A DNA stretch of 64,000 nucleotides from Sarcophilus harrisii (GCF_902635505.1 NC_045429.1:220227997-220291996), one strand, 5' to 3'; numbered from the stretch's first letter, positions 30,976-42,050 are shown. The notes: generated by a model not told the origin, from the sequence alone. A program made the numbers and translations.

Positions 30976-32424
30976 TTCACCATGACTTCATTTTATAGTA
31001 CTGATGCTAGACGGAATACAAGGACCAAACATCTTCATAGGCTGACTGTGGTATATTCAGTTTTGTTGGATATAGTTCTGTTTTAGGCAGGAGGATGGAG
31101 GATAAAATTCCATGCAAAAAGCCATATTATAACAGATTTCTATTCTCTATCTAGGGAGAAAGTCCCAACCCTTTTGCTAATGTTCCTATCCATCTTGTTA
31201 TTTAGAAAATCTATTTTTTCTTAAAGTATGACCACCAGGAAACCATAAAAGTGAGTAATCACCATTGGCAATGACAAATCTCAAAAGCAGTAGGTAATGA
31301 TTATTCCTTTATTTTTTTTAATGAGATAAAAATTCTCGCATAGGGAAAGGACAGATCAATAGAGCAGTTTGGAGACATGCACAATGTTGATAATAGTTAG
31401 CAGCACCATTGGTCTAAATAAGCATCAACCTAGCAAGCCCCTTAGTACACATATGAAAAATATACATGAAGATGTGACCTTGATTTCAATCATTTCTCTA
31501 AAATATTTACTGTGAAGTTATGATATAATCCTAGAATGTCTGTGCCAGCTACAAGCAGGAACAGGAGATGTGGACTTCCATATATGGTCTCACTCCTGGG
31601 CTATGGATTCATTAACTTTCCTTTCATGTGGAGATTCCTAGGGGCTCAGAACTGTGCCAGCCATTGCTCTCTAAATGCTGATAGTATTGTGTAATAGAGC
31701 ATAAGAAGCAAAAGCTGCAGATTACCACAGGGCTCAAGCACTAGTGGAGCAAGCCAATGTTCACCAGCCTTTTCTTTCTGCATTTTCACAACCAAGCTAC
31801 CAGCTCCCAATTCTAGGGTCTTCCAAGCTCCAGGATTCCGTTCTGGCCATGTACCTTCACATCTAGTCACTTTTCTTCACATATTTACAATAAGCTGTCT
31901 TTTTTTTTCTTAAATAAACAATGACATCAACTAAGCACTCAAACTCCATTCAATTTTGTCCCGAACACATTCAGATTCTTACTTCATTCATTCAACAACC
32001 AGTCCATAATCCATAATCAATATATCTAGGGGATGCATCTTGCTATGACAACTTGACATTCTTTTACTGGGAAATGAGAGGTAGTAAATGTCAATGGCTG
32101 TACAAATACTAAATCCTTCATATTTCTGTCTTTTTTGCTCAGTATTCTAAGTAGTGGACCCTACTACGTAGCTGAGCAGCAGGTAGTTTCAAATGGCACA
32201 ATGCTCCTAACCTTTCCCCTGAGTTCTGCGTTTGGGCCAGTTCTATAAAGCAATTTAGGCTGATTTGCTAATTCTCTGAATATCTACTTTGACTTATTTC
32301 TGTCTGCCCCTTCCTGTTTTGTCTGAAACTATCTGGATTTGATCTCTTAACTGTTCAGGCTAAGACTTGTTAACTCATGATAAATAGATTCCTGGAAAGA
32401 TTCCAGGGAATTCATGAACTTGGC
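30976..32424. other. Unassigned, largely unique-looking 1.4 kb
   Basis: No repeat recognised. The 74-codon minus frame at 31646-31870 has no conserved motif and no signal peptide or neighbour that would support a gene. Confidence 0.3.
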
Positions 32425-32560
32425 TGGGAAAATAACATTTTTATTTTTACTAATGAAATTTGGGGTATCCTTTAATTATGAAGGTAGGCAGCAAATATTA
32501 TTTTGAGGAGAGGTCCATAGGCTTCATTAGCTTGCCAAATGGGTTCATGACAAAAAATAT
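32425..32560 (+). repeat. hAT-like DNA transposon fragment
   Basis: 'gaggagaggtccataggctt', 'cattagcttgccaaatgggt' and 'tcatgacaaaaaa' match an old hAT-type repeat ending in 'gttaagaacccctg'; a reverse copy is at 59915. 32561-32827 is unassigned. Confidence 0.45.
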
Positions 32561-32827
32561 ATTATAAAATCTTGTAGTTCAGACCATTAGCATTTCCTAG
32601 ATCTCTCTTGGTTAGGCAATTTCCTGGTCCTGGCTCTGACTATCCTGTTGCCAGTCACATGAAAGCCACCCTTTATGTAGGAAGATGACGTACAAGAAAG
32701 TGATATTGACCCAGAGTATATCACCTTGTTTTTAGTAGGTATTGCTTCATCTGTAGTATTGCACTAGCTCCTTCTTTGAACAAATACCCAGATTTGTGGG
32801 GAAATAGAAACCTTCTTAGTAATTAGA

Positions 32828-33028
32828 GTAGTGTGGCAAGGGGGAAAGAAAACTGGATTTGGGATGAAGGGAGTTGGATTCTAATTTAGATTTTGTCCAT
32901 TACTATCTGTTTGATAATAGGTAAGTCATGGAATCTTTCTGCTCCTCTATTTGCTCATTTGTAAAAATGAGTGGGTTGGATTAAATTACCTCTAAGTCAC
33001 TTTCCTCCCTAAATCCTATAATACTATG
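32828..33028 (+). repeat. THER-type CORE-SINE
   Basis: 'ggagttggattctaatttag', 'gctcatttgtaaaaatgagt', 'gggttggattaaattacctc' and 'taaatcctataatacta'. Confidence 0.75.
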
Positions 33029-33251
33029 GAGGATTCTGCAGAGATTAATTTCTTAATAGGCTAAGGAGCATAGTTTATGACTATGAAAGAAATATTAACT
33101 GGACTGCATGGGGATCAACTTTGGCATCAACAATGAGTCAAACAAGCTCTTCAATATTCATTCAGTAATAGATTAACAGGTTTGGCTTCAGCACCAATTT
33201 TTACAATTCACTGGTATTCTTACTCAAAAATATTCCCTTCTTCTAGGTACT

Positions 33252-33512
33252 TCATCTGGTTGGCACAATAGCTACAGTGCTGGGCCCAGAGTCAGCAAAA
33301 AAGTGAGTTCAAATCCATCCTCAGACACTAATTGTATGATCCTGGGCATATCACTTAAACCTCTATTTGTCTCAATTTTCTCATCTATAACATGGGAATA
33401 ATAGTTGTACTTCCCAGGGTCGTTGTGAGAATCAAATGAAAAAAATAATTTTAAAGCTCTCAGCACACTGTCTGGCAAATAGTAAGCAGTATATAAATGT
33501 TAGATATTATCA
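33252..33512 (+). repeat. MIR-like SINE with tRNA-like head
   Basis: 'ggttggcacaatagctacag', 'agttcaaatccatcctcaga', 'gcatatcacttaaacctcta' and tail 'cccagggtcgttgtgagaat'. The frame at 33272-33478 belongs to it. Confidence 0.8.
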
Positions 33513-33606
33513 CCTATTATTCTTATCTGGGTATTGATTCAGAGATACATTTAGCTAGAAGAACCTAGGATCAAGATTTCACACTTGTTACCTTCAGAAA
33601 CTGGTC

Positions 33607-33812
33607 AGAAAAGTTTTCTTGGCAAAGATTCTGGAGTGATTTAACATTTCCTTCTTCAGCTCATTTGACAGTTCAGGAAATTGAGGCACACAGAGTTAAT
33701 CGACTTGTCCAGGATCATACAGCTAGTAAGTGTTGGAGGTTGGATTTGAACTCAGATCCTCCTGACTCTAGGGCCAGAGCACTATCCACTGAGCCAGCCA
33801 CCTAAATGCCCC
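33607..33812 (-). repeat. Long CORE-SINE
   Basis: 'gttttcttggcaaagattct', 'acagctagtaagtgttggag' and 'tttgaactcagatcctcctg', truncated in its RTE-like tail. Confidence 0.9.
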
Positions 33813-33835
33813 CTAAATTAAAGAGGTGTAATTAA

Positions 33836-33995
33836 GAGAACTATGGAGTTGCAGTCAGAGCAACTAGGTAATTTACAGTTGCTATTTGTGTGATCTTGGG
33901 TGAATCATTTAAATCTCTGTGGGGTTCATTTTCTTCATCTATAAAATAGGATTTAAACTCTAAGAGTTCATCCAGCTTTAGATTGTGATCATATG
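33836..33995 (+). repeat. THER-type CORE-SINE
   Basis: 'ttgtgtgatcttgggtgaat', 'tcttcatctataaaatagga' and 'gagttcatccagctttagat'. 33996-34279 is unassigned. Confidence 0.65.
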
Positions 33996-34279
33996 ATTTA
34001 TACAGGGGTATCTACTTTCTCCAGGAGCACAGAATCAGGATAAGCATCCATGTTGTTGTCCCTACTCCTGGTTCCTTCCTGTCATTCTACTGGAAGTTGG
34101 CAAGTGTGAGGCCGTTTGTAGACACACTGAAGCAGTGACTCCAGGGCTTCCATAGTCCTGCTTAAAACAGAATAGGATTTTTGTGGTTACTTTTTATTTC
34201 TAGGTTCTGGGCTACATTATAGTGATAATGATTTACATGGATAATAGGATAGTTCCCAAACTTCATTAAGACTTTTAGG

Positions 34280-34440
34280 ACACTGTACAGAGCTGTGACT
34301 TTTTTCAGTCTCCTGGCTCACCAAAACTATGTGAGTTAGGTAGCAAAATCATCATCATTCCCATTTTACAGATGAGGAAACTGAGGCTCTAAAAAGATAA
34401 ATGTTTCATTCACATCTGGGATGGGATAGAAACTGGTCTT
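34280..34440 (-). repeat. MIR fragment
   Basis: 'catcattcccattttacaga' and 'tgaggaaactgaggctctaa'. 34441-34770 is unassigned. Confidence 0.65.
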
Positions 34441-34766
34441 TGGTAGCTAACTTTACTGTGCCACTCACTTAACTGTGTAATGATCTCTCTACTGATGCAA
34501 AAACAATTCCAGGAAAGAACTTTTTCCATGTTTAATTTCCTTAAAATTGCAGGATTCTAGTATAAAGGATTCTAGAGGCCATCTTGTTCAAATCTCTTCT
34601 TGATCCACCATCCTAAGTGGGAACCCCAATTTTCCTGTTTTTGAAATTTCTCTCTGTTAAAATGATTGAACCACTAGTAAATTCTCCAGGTAACATTTCA
34701 TAACAGATGATAATTGTCCTTTAAATGAAGGTGTAATATTGTGTTTCTGTATGTTTGTGTGGGTGC

Positions 34767-34770
<4 letters not shown>

Positions 34771-34804
<34 letters not shown>

Positions 34805-34831
34805 CATATATATATGTATATTATATATATA
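34771..34831. repeat. (TA)n microsatellite
   Basis: TA run with TACATA variants. Confidence 0.95.
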
Positions 34832-35645
34832 CACTTGTGTGTATTTTTAGGATTTTCTCTATGCAGAACTATAACGCTCAACTTTCAATATGATTAGAAA
34901 TTTTAGTGTTCCTAGGATATGATCTAGTTATGGGAATATTAGATACTCTCTCAGACTATTCAGAAAAAGTTTCTAGGGCCTTTGCAGTGTCTGGCTTCTG
35001 CCACCTTCAAATATTCTCCTCCTGTCTATATCATAATGCTCTGACTTTTTCTGAAATCCCATTTTCATATCTTAAACTGCCTGGCCTACACACTTCCCAG
35101 TTAGAAACTTGCAGCTAATTGTGGCTACCATGCCGATCATATCAAAGGTAGAAAACCAACCAGACATCCATAAACAGAACCTTTACAACACCTGGCCTTA
35201 ATCATCTTCCTAGAGCTACCCAGGAGTTCCATCCACCAAACAGGTGAAATTAAAAGTAACAATATACCAAGCCATGGATGGAAATTTTCACAAAGCCTTA
35301 GAAACTCCCTTATTTTGCTTTAGCCTGGTGTCTTCTCTGGTTATTTACCTATCCTGTTCTTCCCTACCACTTTACAGGTTTTAAATACTGCCCTAGTTTA
35401 AGGCTGGTTCACTTTTAGCTTTGGAGTTACTGGCTGTTTCCCAATTTGGGGTTTAAATAATGACAGTATCCCTGTCCATGTTATTCTTTCCTTCCCTTCC
35501 ATGCTCCTTTGGGTATCTCTAGTTAAATTGTTTCTTTTTCTTTTTAATTTTTTTTTGCTATTTTTTAAATGTGCCAGATTAAAGAGCCTATTGCATTCAA
35601 TATTGATTAGCTTCTCTATTTCTTCCGGGAAGTCTCCTAATTACA
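34832..35645. other. Unassigned 0.8 kb
   Basis: No recognised repeat or gene; frames 34906-35118 and 35501-35755 have no family features. Confidence 0.3.
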
Positions 35646-35649
35646 CCAA

Positions 35650-35790
35650 TAGGCCTCTGACATACATTAGCTCTGTGACCTTTAGTAAATCACTTAAATT
35701 TTCTGAACCCCTCTTTCCTCATTCACAAATTGGGGGAGTCAGTCTAGATCTCTGAGATCTGTCCTTTCCAGCTAGAAAATCCTGAAACCT
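35650..35790 (+). repeat. THER-type CORE-SINE fragment
   Basis: 'gctctgtgacctttagtaaa', 'ccctctttcctcattcacaa' and 'tctgtcctttccagctagaa'. Confidence 0.7.
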
Positions 35791-35794
35791 TACC

Positions 35795-36570
35795 TCTCAC
35801 CTTTAAGGCCCAACAACAGAAACATCTCCAGAAGCAAATGTACCAAATGGAAGACATTTTTTTTTTTGTTTCTCATTTGTTTATATATTATACTCACAAT
35901 AAACAACTTACACAAGATCCCCAGATCATTCTGGGTTCTTTTTGAAACTTGAGCTGGTTTATTTTTTAATGGACTGTGGGAAATAAGGGTTCTTGATTCT
36001 TCAGTAGATGTGCTATTTAGTCGTGCCATGATGAATGCTTTCAGCACAGGGATGCAAGCAGGGGGTTAACAGGACAGTGATTGCTCTCTATTCTTTATAT
36101 ACAATCATACAGTCTCTGCATGGATCTGTATGCACACAAATATACAAGGTCAAGTTTTATGCCACTTAAGGGCAAATAGTGAGACATTAATTTATCCATA
36201 AACAGACAAAAGAATCCACCAAAAAAAAATTCCTATGAACAAAAGGAATTTTCTCATTTACTGATTACAGGAGTAATTGGAACTGCTAAAATAAATAATG
36301 CATTATTTTTCTTTTTGTTACTTCTGTTAATGTTTATATTTTTGTGTCATAAATCTGACTTGAATTACACATCTTACATAACACTGGAGGTAGAAAACAT
36401 CTTACTGAATGTCAGGACCACTAAAAGGGAGAGCAAAGGACCACACACAACACCATGTTGCATACCTTTCCCCATTCCCACAATCTATAAACTATCTTTA
36501 AGAGTTCACCAGTTTAATATCTGTTGTGCATTTTACAGGACTGTCTAAAGACCCTTTATTTTCTACCTTT
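35795..36570 (-). other. Immediate 3' flank / possible 3' UTR of HTR1E
   Basis: No repeat recognised. Candidate poly(A) signals on the minus strand: AATAAA at 36555-36560 (probably too close to the stop), ATTAAA at 36513-36518 and AATAAA at 35958-35963. I cannot tell which, if any, is used. Open frames here look like chance. Confidence 0.3.
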
Positions 36571-37668
36571 CTAGGAATGTTCCCGGCACCGGACAAGCCG
36601 TTTAAAGGCCAGTTTAAAATCCTCATTAAAACTCGTGTAAAGTAAAGGGTTGATGAGGGAGTTCACATAACCAAGCCACGTCAAAAAGTCGGCCACTTCA
36701 GATGACACAGTATAAATACTCAAGCCTACAATGAGCTCCTTGATGAAAAATGGCAGCCAGGACAAAATGAATGCCCCCAGTATCAGTCCCAGAATGCGAG
36801 CAGCCTTCCGTTCCCTGGTGCTGGAGATCTGTTGGCGGTCTCCGGTTTGATCCAGGTCATTGTCGATGGGAGGTATTCTGACTGAGATGTTGATTTTGTC
36901 AAATTCTGTCGTTGGATCAGAAGTGGAGAAGTCAGATACGCAGAAGGTCTGGGTCAGCTTGCAGCTTGCAAAAGAGTTCTGACTATCGGTGCTCCTGTTG
37001 CTCAGATGGCGGCTGGAGCCGCGCTTCTGGTAAAGACTTTTGGCCGCATGGTAGATCCGGTAATAGAGAATTAGGATCAAAGTCAAGGGGATGTAAAAAG
37101 CCCCCAGGGTGGAGTAAATGGTGTAGATCACGTGGTCGTGCTGGATGGTGCACTGGCTGGGTGGAGGGCTGAGAAGTCGATGGCTTCTCCAGAACAACGG
37201 GGGCATGGAAATGAAAACGGAGATGGTCCACACGGTGAGTATCATCATCCCAGCCCTCTTTGCTGTTCTTTTCCTGGCATATTCGATAGCATTGGTGATC
37301 GCCCAGTACCGATCCAAGGCAATCACACACAGGTGGAGGATTGAACAGGTGCAGCAAGTCATGTCTACACTCAGCCAAACCTCACAGATAAAGTAACCCA
37401 AGGTCCAGGTGTCCATGACAATGTAGGTGATGCTCAAGGGCATGACGAGAATGGCAACCAGGAGGTCTGTCACAGCCAGAGAACAGATTAGGTAGTTTGC
37501 GGGCTGATGGAGCTTCTTAGTGGTGCAGATTGCAATAATTACAGCTGAGTTCAGGAGTGTAGTCATGGCAGTGATTATCACCAGAGTCATAGAAATAAGC
37601 ATCTTCTCTGTTATTGATTTAGATTTAATAGCCACACTGGCTTCTGTTGTACAGTTTGTGAAATTCAT
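36571..37668 (-). CDS. HTR1E: 5-hydroxytryptamine (serotonin) receptor 1E, complete single-exon coding region
   Basis: Encodes a 365-residue class A GPCR, the same length as human 5-HT1E as I remember it, and nearly identical to it in the helices and third loop. The family couples serotonin binding to Gi/o and inhibition of adenylyl cyclase at the plasma membrane. Visible in the translation: N-glycosylation sequons at N2 and N5; TM1 about 22-48 with N40; TM2 with D68; C95 and C173 for the extracellular disulfide; TM3 with amine-binding D102 and DRY at 119-121; TM4 with W147; TM5 with S186, T187, A190 and P194; a long third intracellular loop about 205-285; TM6 SWLPFF around W304-F308; E311; TM7 W331, Y334 and NPLLY at 340-344; C361 as a possible palmitoylation site. 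The ATG has A at -3 and aligns with the family start; the stop is TAG. Subtype 1E is favoured over 1F by the MNxTNCTTEAS start and CREHS end. No defect seen. Confidence 0.97.
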   Translation of the reverse strand: MNFTNCTTEASVAIKSKSITEKMLISMTLVIITAMTTLLNSAVIIAICTTKKLHQPANYLICSLAVTDLLVAILVMPLSITYIVMDTWTLGYFICEVWLSVDMTCCTCSILHLCVIALDRYWAITNAIEYARKRTAKRAGMMILTVWTISVFISMPPLFWRSHRLLSPPPSQCTIQHDHVIYTIYSTLGAFYIPLTLILILYYRIYHAAKSLYQKRGSSRHLSNRSTDSQNSFASCKLTQTFCVSDFSTSDPTTEFDKINISVRIPPIDNDLDQTGDRQQISSTRERKAARILGLILGAFILSWLPFFIKELIVGLSIYTVSSEVADFLTWLGYVNSLINPLLYTSFNEDFKLAFKRLVRCREHS

Positions 37669-37857
37669 TTTTTAAATCTTTCTTCTCCCAGGAGCTACTA
37701 CAGGAAATTTGGAAGTTCTCTTTTCTAGTTGATCGTTCAGACCTCAACACATCTGAGCCATAAAGAGGGTTTAAGTATTCCTCACATGTTTTCCTTTAAA
37801 TGCCATTTTCACTGGTTATGAGAAAGGAACCCAAAGCTTTTCCGGAATGCAAGTTTC
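37669..37857 (-). promoter_or_regulatory. HTR1E: Predicted 5' UTR part of the HTR1E coding exon with splice acceptor at 37858-37859
   Basis: Read on the minus strand, a pyrimidine tract (ttttgttttcccccc) ends in AG at 37859-37858, followed by GAAACTT. This is a good 3' splice-site match 189 bases upstream of the ATG. An attaat stretch about 40 bases further upstream could serve as branch point. Known HTR1E genes have an untranslated first exon and a coding second exon, which fits. This is inference: no transcript is visible and other acceptors are possible. Confidence 0.45.
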
Positions 37858-37989
37858 CTGGGGGGAAAACAAAATAGAAATTTTTTGGCTCAATTAATGA
37901 TATCATTTGTGAATAAAAATAATTGCTTTATATTTTCTGAGTAGCTCTTTTAAAGTAACATTCCCTTTTTCCTTTCTATGGAGAGAATT

Positions 37990-38113
37990 TTTTTTTTCTG
38001 AGACAATTGGGGTTAAGTGACTTGCCCAGGGTCACACAGCTAGGGCTACATTTGAATTCAGGTCCTCCTGACTTAAGGATTGGTGCTCTATCCACTGTGC
38101 CACCTAGCTGCCC
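37990..38113 (-). repeat. Short A-tailed SINE with target-site duplication
   Basis: T-run, then 'acaattggggttaagtgact', 'tgcccagggtcacacagcta' and 'tccactgtgccacctagctg'. AGAGAATT flanks both ends (37982-37989, 38114-38121). It lies only 130 bp from the predicted HTR1E splice acceptor. 38122-38648 is unassigned. Confidence 0.92.
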
Positions 38114-38648
38114 AGAGAATTCATCTTTATTTTTTACATTTTTAGTCTTAGTGGAATGAAGAACAGATAGTTTCTCTTTTTCTTTTTGTAAAGTATGCGC
38201 AGTATAATTAGCACAAAGGCTATTTACAAACTGAAACCACTGGTTTGGGAAATCACAATTTCTGAGACATTATCATGCAGAGTGACTTTTTTTTTTTTCA
38301 CACCACATGCCTAAAGACAGAATGGGCTACAAAATAACAGGAACTGACACTGAGGTTTCCACTATAAAGGCTTGGAAAGTACAAAGTAGTTCCTAGGGAT
38401 TACTCAAGGAAGCCAATCAGTTGTTTCCGTGCTAGGCAATGACTGAACTTGTTCTGCAAGAAACAGAAAAAGAAAAAGAGAGAAAACTTTTCTAACTCTT
38501 ATGGCTCAGGCAGAAAAGCAGGCTCTTCCTCATCTCAAGGGTGAGAACATTTCTCCTGTGACCTACCTAAAGAATTTATAGCACCAAGAATCAGGTGAAC
38601 AAGAGATTATAAGATTATTGTACTAAAGTCTGACGTTGCAATGTGTAG

Positions 38649-38785
38649 GTTTTTTTTTATTTTTTATTGAAGTTTTTTTTTTATTTTCAAATCATATGCA
38701 AGGATGATTTTTCAACACTGACCCTTGAAAAATCTTGTGTTCCAATTTCTCCCCTTTCCCCCACCCTCTCCCCTGGGTTTTTGTT
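38649..38785 (-). repeat. L1 3' end
   Basis: A/T-rich tail, then 'aaatcatatgcaaggatgat', 'ttttcaacactgacccttga' and 'ctcccctttcccccaccctc', the complement of the L1 3' UTR. Confidence 0.8.
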
Positions 38786-39495
38786 TTAAAGGGAAGGTAT
38801 GCACATATGCACATGAAAAATAAGAAAAAACTCACATAAAAAGGCTAGCCACTAACAAAAATACAAGCCCAGGATAAGCTTTGTGGGTTTGGGCGACTGG
38901 ATAAAGAGGAAGGACGATCTGCATGTTATTTACAGGATTTTTTTGGGAGTGGGAAGCAGTGAATTAGAGTACAGGAAAGAAAGTATCAGTGCAAAATAAT
39001 TTAGACCTGTTCCACAATACTGGCCCACATGAAATAATTATTGATTTATAAAGTAAAAAAAAATAGTCTCCCTAACTTCTCATAAAAGCATATACAAAAA
39101 GTTCAGAGACAAACTGATCCTGTCCCAACTCAGCTGCCATTTGCTTACTCAGGGCTGGTCCCCTTTTGTTAAGGAGGTATGTCTCCTTGACTTCTAGAGG
39201 CACTTTATCTGTCATGTTTTCATGTTTCCTTGGTCTCTCTTCTACACTCCCCAGGCAAGTGAAAAATTGGCTGAACTCAGTGTAAGTTAGCCACACAACT
39301 AAGTCCACACTTGGCACCCTCATCCTAACAGTCTGCAGAGCTCCTTGCAAACCAAAAACTTACATAGCTCCGTCCTTCCCTTTGTATCTAGGACATCTAA
39401 ACTGATTCTTTTTAAACTTTTGGCATAGGAAAAAACATGATGATTACAGAATAAAGCAACAATAATACAGGGAAAATTCAATCATGATATATGCA
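38786..39495. other. Unassigned 0.7 kb in probable HTR1E intron
   Basis: No repeat recognised; the 92-codon minus frame at 39072-39350 has no family motif. Confidence 0.3.
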
Positions 39496-39499
39496 AAGA

Positions 39500-39890
39500 G
39501 AAAAGGGGAAACTTCACTAGTACCCCCAAACCAGGAGTAGATTTCCCTACATTTTAGGGGACAGACTACAGGAAAGAAGATATTATAGAGTAAAGATTTA
39601 TTAGACTCCCTAAACATTCAGAAGAGGAGGTTAAGAATTCGTACTGATGTCCGTGAGCCTGACACAGCTCACCCTTCAGGAGGCCACAGCTAGAAAATAT
39701 GGATTAAGCTTCAGGTCTGGTGTACCAAGAACCTTTTGAAGGAAGGCAGCAAAGGAATTTAAGAGTGTATAGTGATGTCTTTGAAAAACACTGGGTAGAA
39801 GACAGCTTCAAGTCAGGAAAACAATATAATTCCAATACTCAGTCCCTTTCCTTCTCTTATTGGCTGCTGTTCAATGTGTAGATGCTGCTG
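39500..39890 (-). mobile_element. Possible fossil LTR, minus orientation
   Basis: In reverse, an unrelated-to-neighbours stretch of about 390 bp contains 'agggagtctaataaatcttt' (poly(A) signal) preceded by a U3-like part and followed by a pyrimidine-rich U5-like part. Ends not determined, class not assigned; rests on layout only. Confidence 0.35.
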
Positions 39891-39899
39891 ACAAATGAT

Positions 39900-40655
39900 C
39901 AGTCATCTGTGGTAGGCAACAGGAATGCCCTATTAAAACATGTATTGGCAAAGGTCATGAATTTGGGAATGACTTGTACACATGTTATGGGACCAGTATG
40001 TTTTCCATGCAACACAGTCAATTTTATGTCACTTTCTCTATTCCAGATTATCAGAACCAATCTTAATAAATTGGGAATCTGGAATGAAGGAGGCTTCCAA
40101 TGTGATGGTTTTGCCATTGTTATAACCCCAAATATAAGTTCCCATATTTGTTCCTCCTTCATAAGCCTACTTTTTTGCTTGTTTGTTTTACTTTGGCTCT
40201 CTTTTTGGTTTAGTTTTTCTTTTTCTCTCACTGTCCTGAAAATGCCAGGCTTTCCTAGTTTCTAAGATTAAGGTTGCCCAGTAATAGACCTAAACCATTG
40301 AAAAGGCAGAAGATTTAGATCTTTCTTTGCCACAAATGGGTTTAATATAATATGAGAAATATCTGTCTCAGTTATTTGGGTTAATTTCTATCTTTAAAAA
40401 TATTGAAACTGTTCTTAAGACTAGAATAGTAAGGTTTAGACCTTGACATAACTTATTTGTCATGTAACAACAACAACCACAAAAGATCTATCTATGTGGA
40501 GTAAGGCCCTTCACACATGGTAGATATACTATTGTTTCACATATCAGTGCATCTTGCTAAGTATATATATTTCTGTGTGGAGATAAGGTGGGGAGACAAG
40601 CTCTGAATGAACTGAATCAGGCTTGGCCCAAAACATCTGGGTTTAAGTCCTAATT
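39900..40655. other. Unassigned sequence
   Basis: A 127-codon plus frame (39882-40265) overlaps a 110-codon minus frame (39899-40231). Neither has a recognisable domain, so I do not call a gene. Confidence 0.3.
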
Positions 40656-40659
40656 TTTA

Positions 40660-40975
40660 GAATAGCTTTTTATTTTTTAAAATACATGCAAAGATAGTTT
40701 TCAACATTCACCTTTGCAAAACTTTGTGTTCTATATTATTCTCCCTCCCTCCTTCCCTCTTCTCTTTCCTAGACAGCAAGTAATTTAATATAGGTTAAAC
40801 ATGTGCAATTCTTTTAAACATATTTCCACATTTATCATAGTACACAAGGAAAAATCAGATCAAAAATAAAAAAAAGAGAGGAAAAAAAAGCAAGCAAACA
40901 ATAACTAAAAATGAAAATACTATATTGTGATTCACATTCAGTCCCCATAGTCCTCTCTCTGCATTAAGCCCTATT

Positions 40976-40978
<3 letters not shown>
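40660..40978 (-). repeat. L1 3' UTR
   Basis: 'catgcaaagatagttttcaa', 'cattcacctttgcaaaactt', 'taatttaatataggttaaac' and an A-rich inner segment match the L1 3' UTR in reverse. Confidence 0.8.
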
Positions 40979-40979
<1 letters not shown>

Positions 40980-41047
<68 letters not shown>

Positions 41048-41117
41048 CTCCCTCTTTCCCTCCTTCCTCCCTCCTCCCTCCTTCCCTCCTCTCTCTCTGT
41101 CTCTTTCTCTCTCCTCC

Positions 41118-41185
<68 letters not shown>
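40980..41185. repeat. (CT)n tract running into (TA)n
   Basis: CT and CCTT units to 41154, then TA at 41155-41185. The 81- and 99-codon minus frames here are repeat translations. Confidence 0.97.
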
Positions 41186-41190
<5 letters not shown>

Positions 41191-41336
41191 TTTTTTTTTG
41201 CTGAGGCAATTGGGGTTAAGTGACTTGTCCAGGGTCCCATACTTAGGAATTGTTCAATGTCTGAGGCCAAATTTGAACTCAGATCCTACCTGATTTCAGG
41301 GCTGGTGCTCTATTCACTGCATCATCTAGTTGCCCC
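41186..41336 (-). repeat. Short A-tailed SINE
   Basis: T-run, 'gaggcaattggggttaagtg' and 'ctggtgctctattcactgca', ending 'gttgcccc'. Confidence 0.9.
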
Positions 41337-41574
41337 ATGATTCATATTTCTTATGCTATACTGCAAAACTCAGTAATCTAGATTCTAGACAACTCTCAAA
41401 GATTAGAAGTTACAAAGAAAGTACCTATCTGCATTGGTAAAGGAAAGTTTCCTCCTAAATGAATATTGATTCTTTAAAGTAAAATTCTTAAATCATTACC
41501 AAATAAGATATTAAGGATTTAGAGTTTATATTTTTACTTGAATTAACATTTTAGCACATTAAATTTGAATAATT

Positions 41575-41690
41575 TAATTCCATTAGCATTTGCCAAGCAC
41601 CTATTATGTTCTAGGAACTGATGATGAGATCCCCTGCCCTCAAGCAGGTTATGTTCTAATACAGGGAATAAGATAGATACCTACAATATT
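41575..41690 (+). repeat. Old mammalian repeat, 'aagcacctattatg' type
   Basis: 'ttgccaagcacctattatgt', 'gagatcccctgccctcaagc' and 'aggttatgttctaata' resemble the copies at 11880 and 14924. Confidence 0.5.
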
Positions 41691-41834
41691 TATCCAAATT
41701 GCACAAGAAATGTGAAAAGGAATAGATCATTTCCAGGTATAGAGATATGGAGGCCTTTATGGAAAAGGTAACACTAGATTATAACTTTAAGGAAGAATGG
41801 GATTTCTTTATTTTCATTCAATTTTTTAAAATAC

Positions 41835-42050
41835 TAGTGAAAATTTGCTTTTTCTTCCTAATATTTTCCATTAACCACTGAAAAAGAAAAGAAAACAAAC
41901 TCCTTTTTAACAAATGCTCAAACAAATCAAATTCTTACATTGGCTATGTTAAAAAAATTCATCTCAATATATGTTCTTTGAATACATCATCTCTCTATCA
42001 GGGAAGTGAGTAGAATCTTTCATTATGAGTCCTTTGGAGTCATGATTGCC
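41835..42050 (-). repeat. L1 3' UTR fragment
   Basis: 'agtgaaaatttgctttttct', 'attcttacattggctatgtt', 'acatcatctctctatcaggg' and 'ttcattatgagtcctttgga' are the complement of an older L1 3' UTR; its last ~45 bases recur at 44766. Confidence 0.7.

Noticed and set aside
36555-36560. AATAAA as HTR1E poly(A) signal
   Set aside because: Only 11 bases past the stop codon; possible but unlikely, so listed only as a candidate within the 3' flank.
36912-37396. Open frames of 70-86 codons on the plus strand and a 131-codon second minus frame over HTR1E
   Set aside because: They are antisense or alternate-frame shadows of the conserved receptor coding sequence, with no motifs of their own.
39882-40265. 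127-codon plus frame with a hydrophobic tail
   Set aside because: No recognisable domain, an overlapping open minus frame of similar length, and no splice or poly(A) context that I could defend.
40964-41270. 81- and 99-codon Arg-Glu frames
   Set aside because: Translations of CT/TA simple repeat and part of a SINE.
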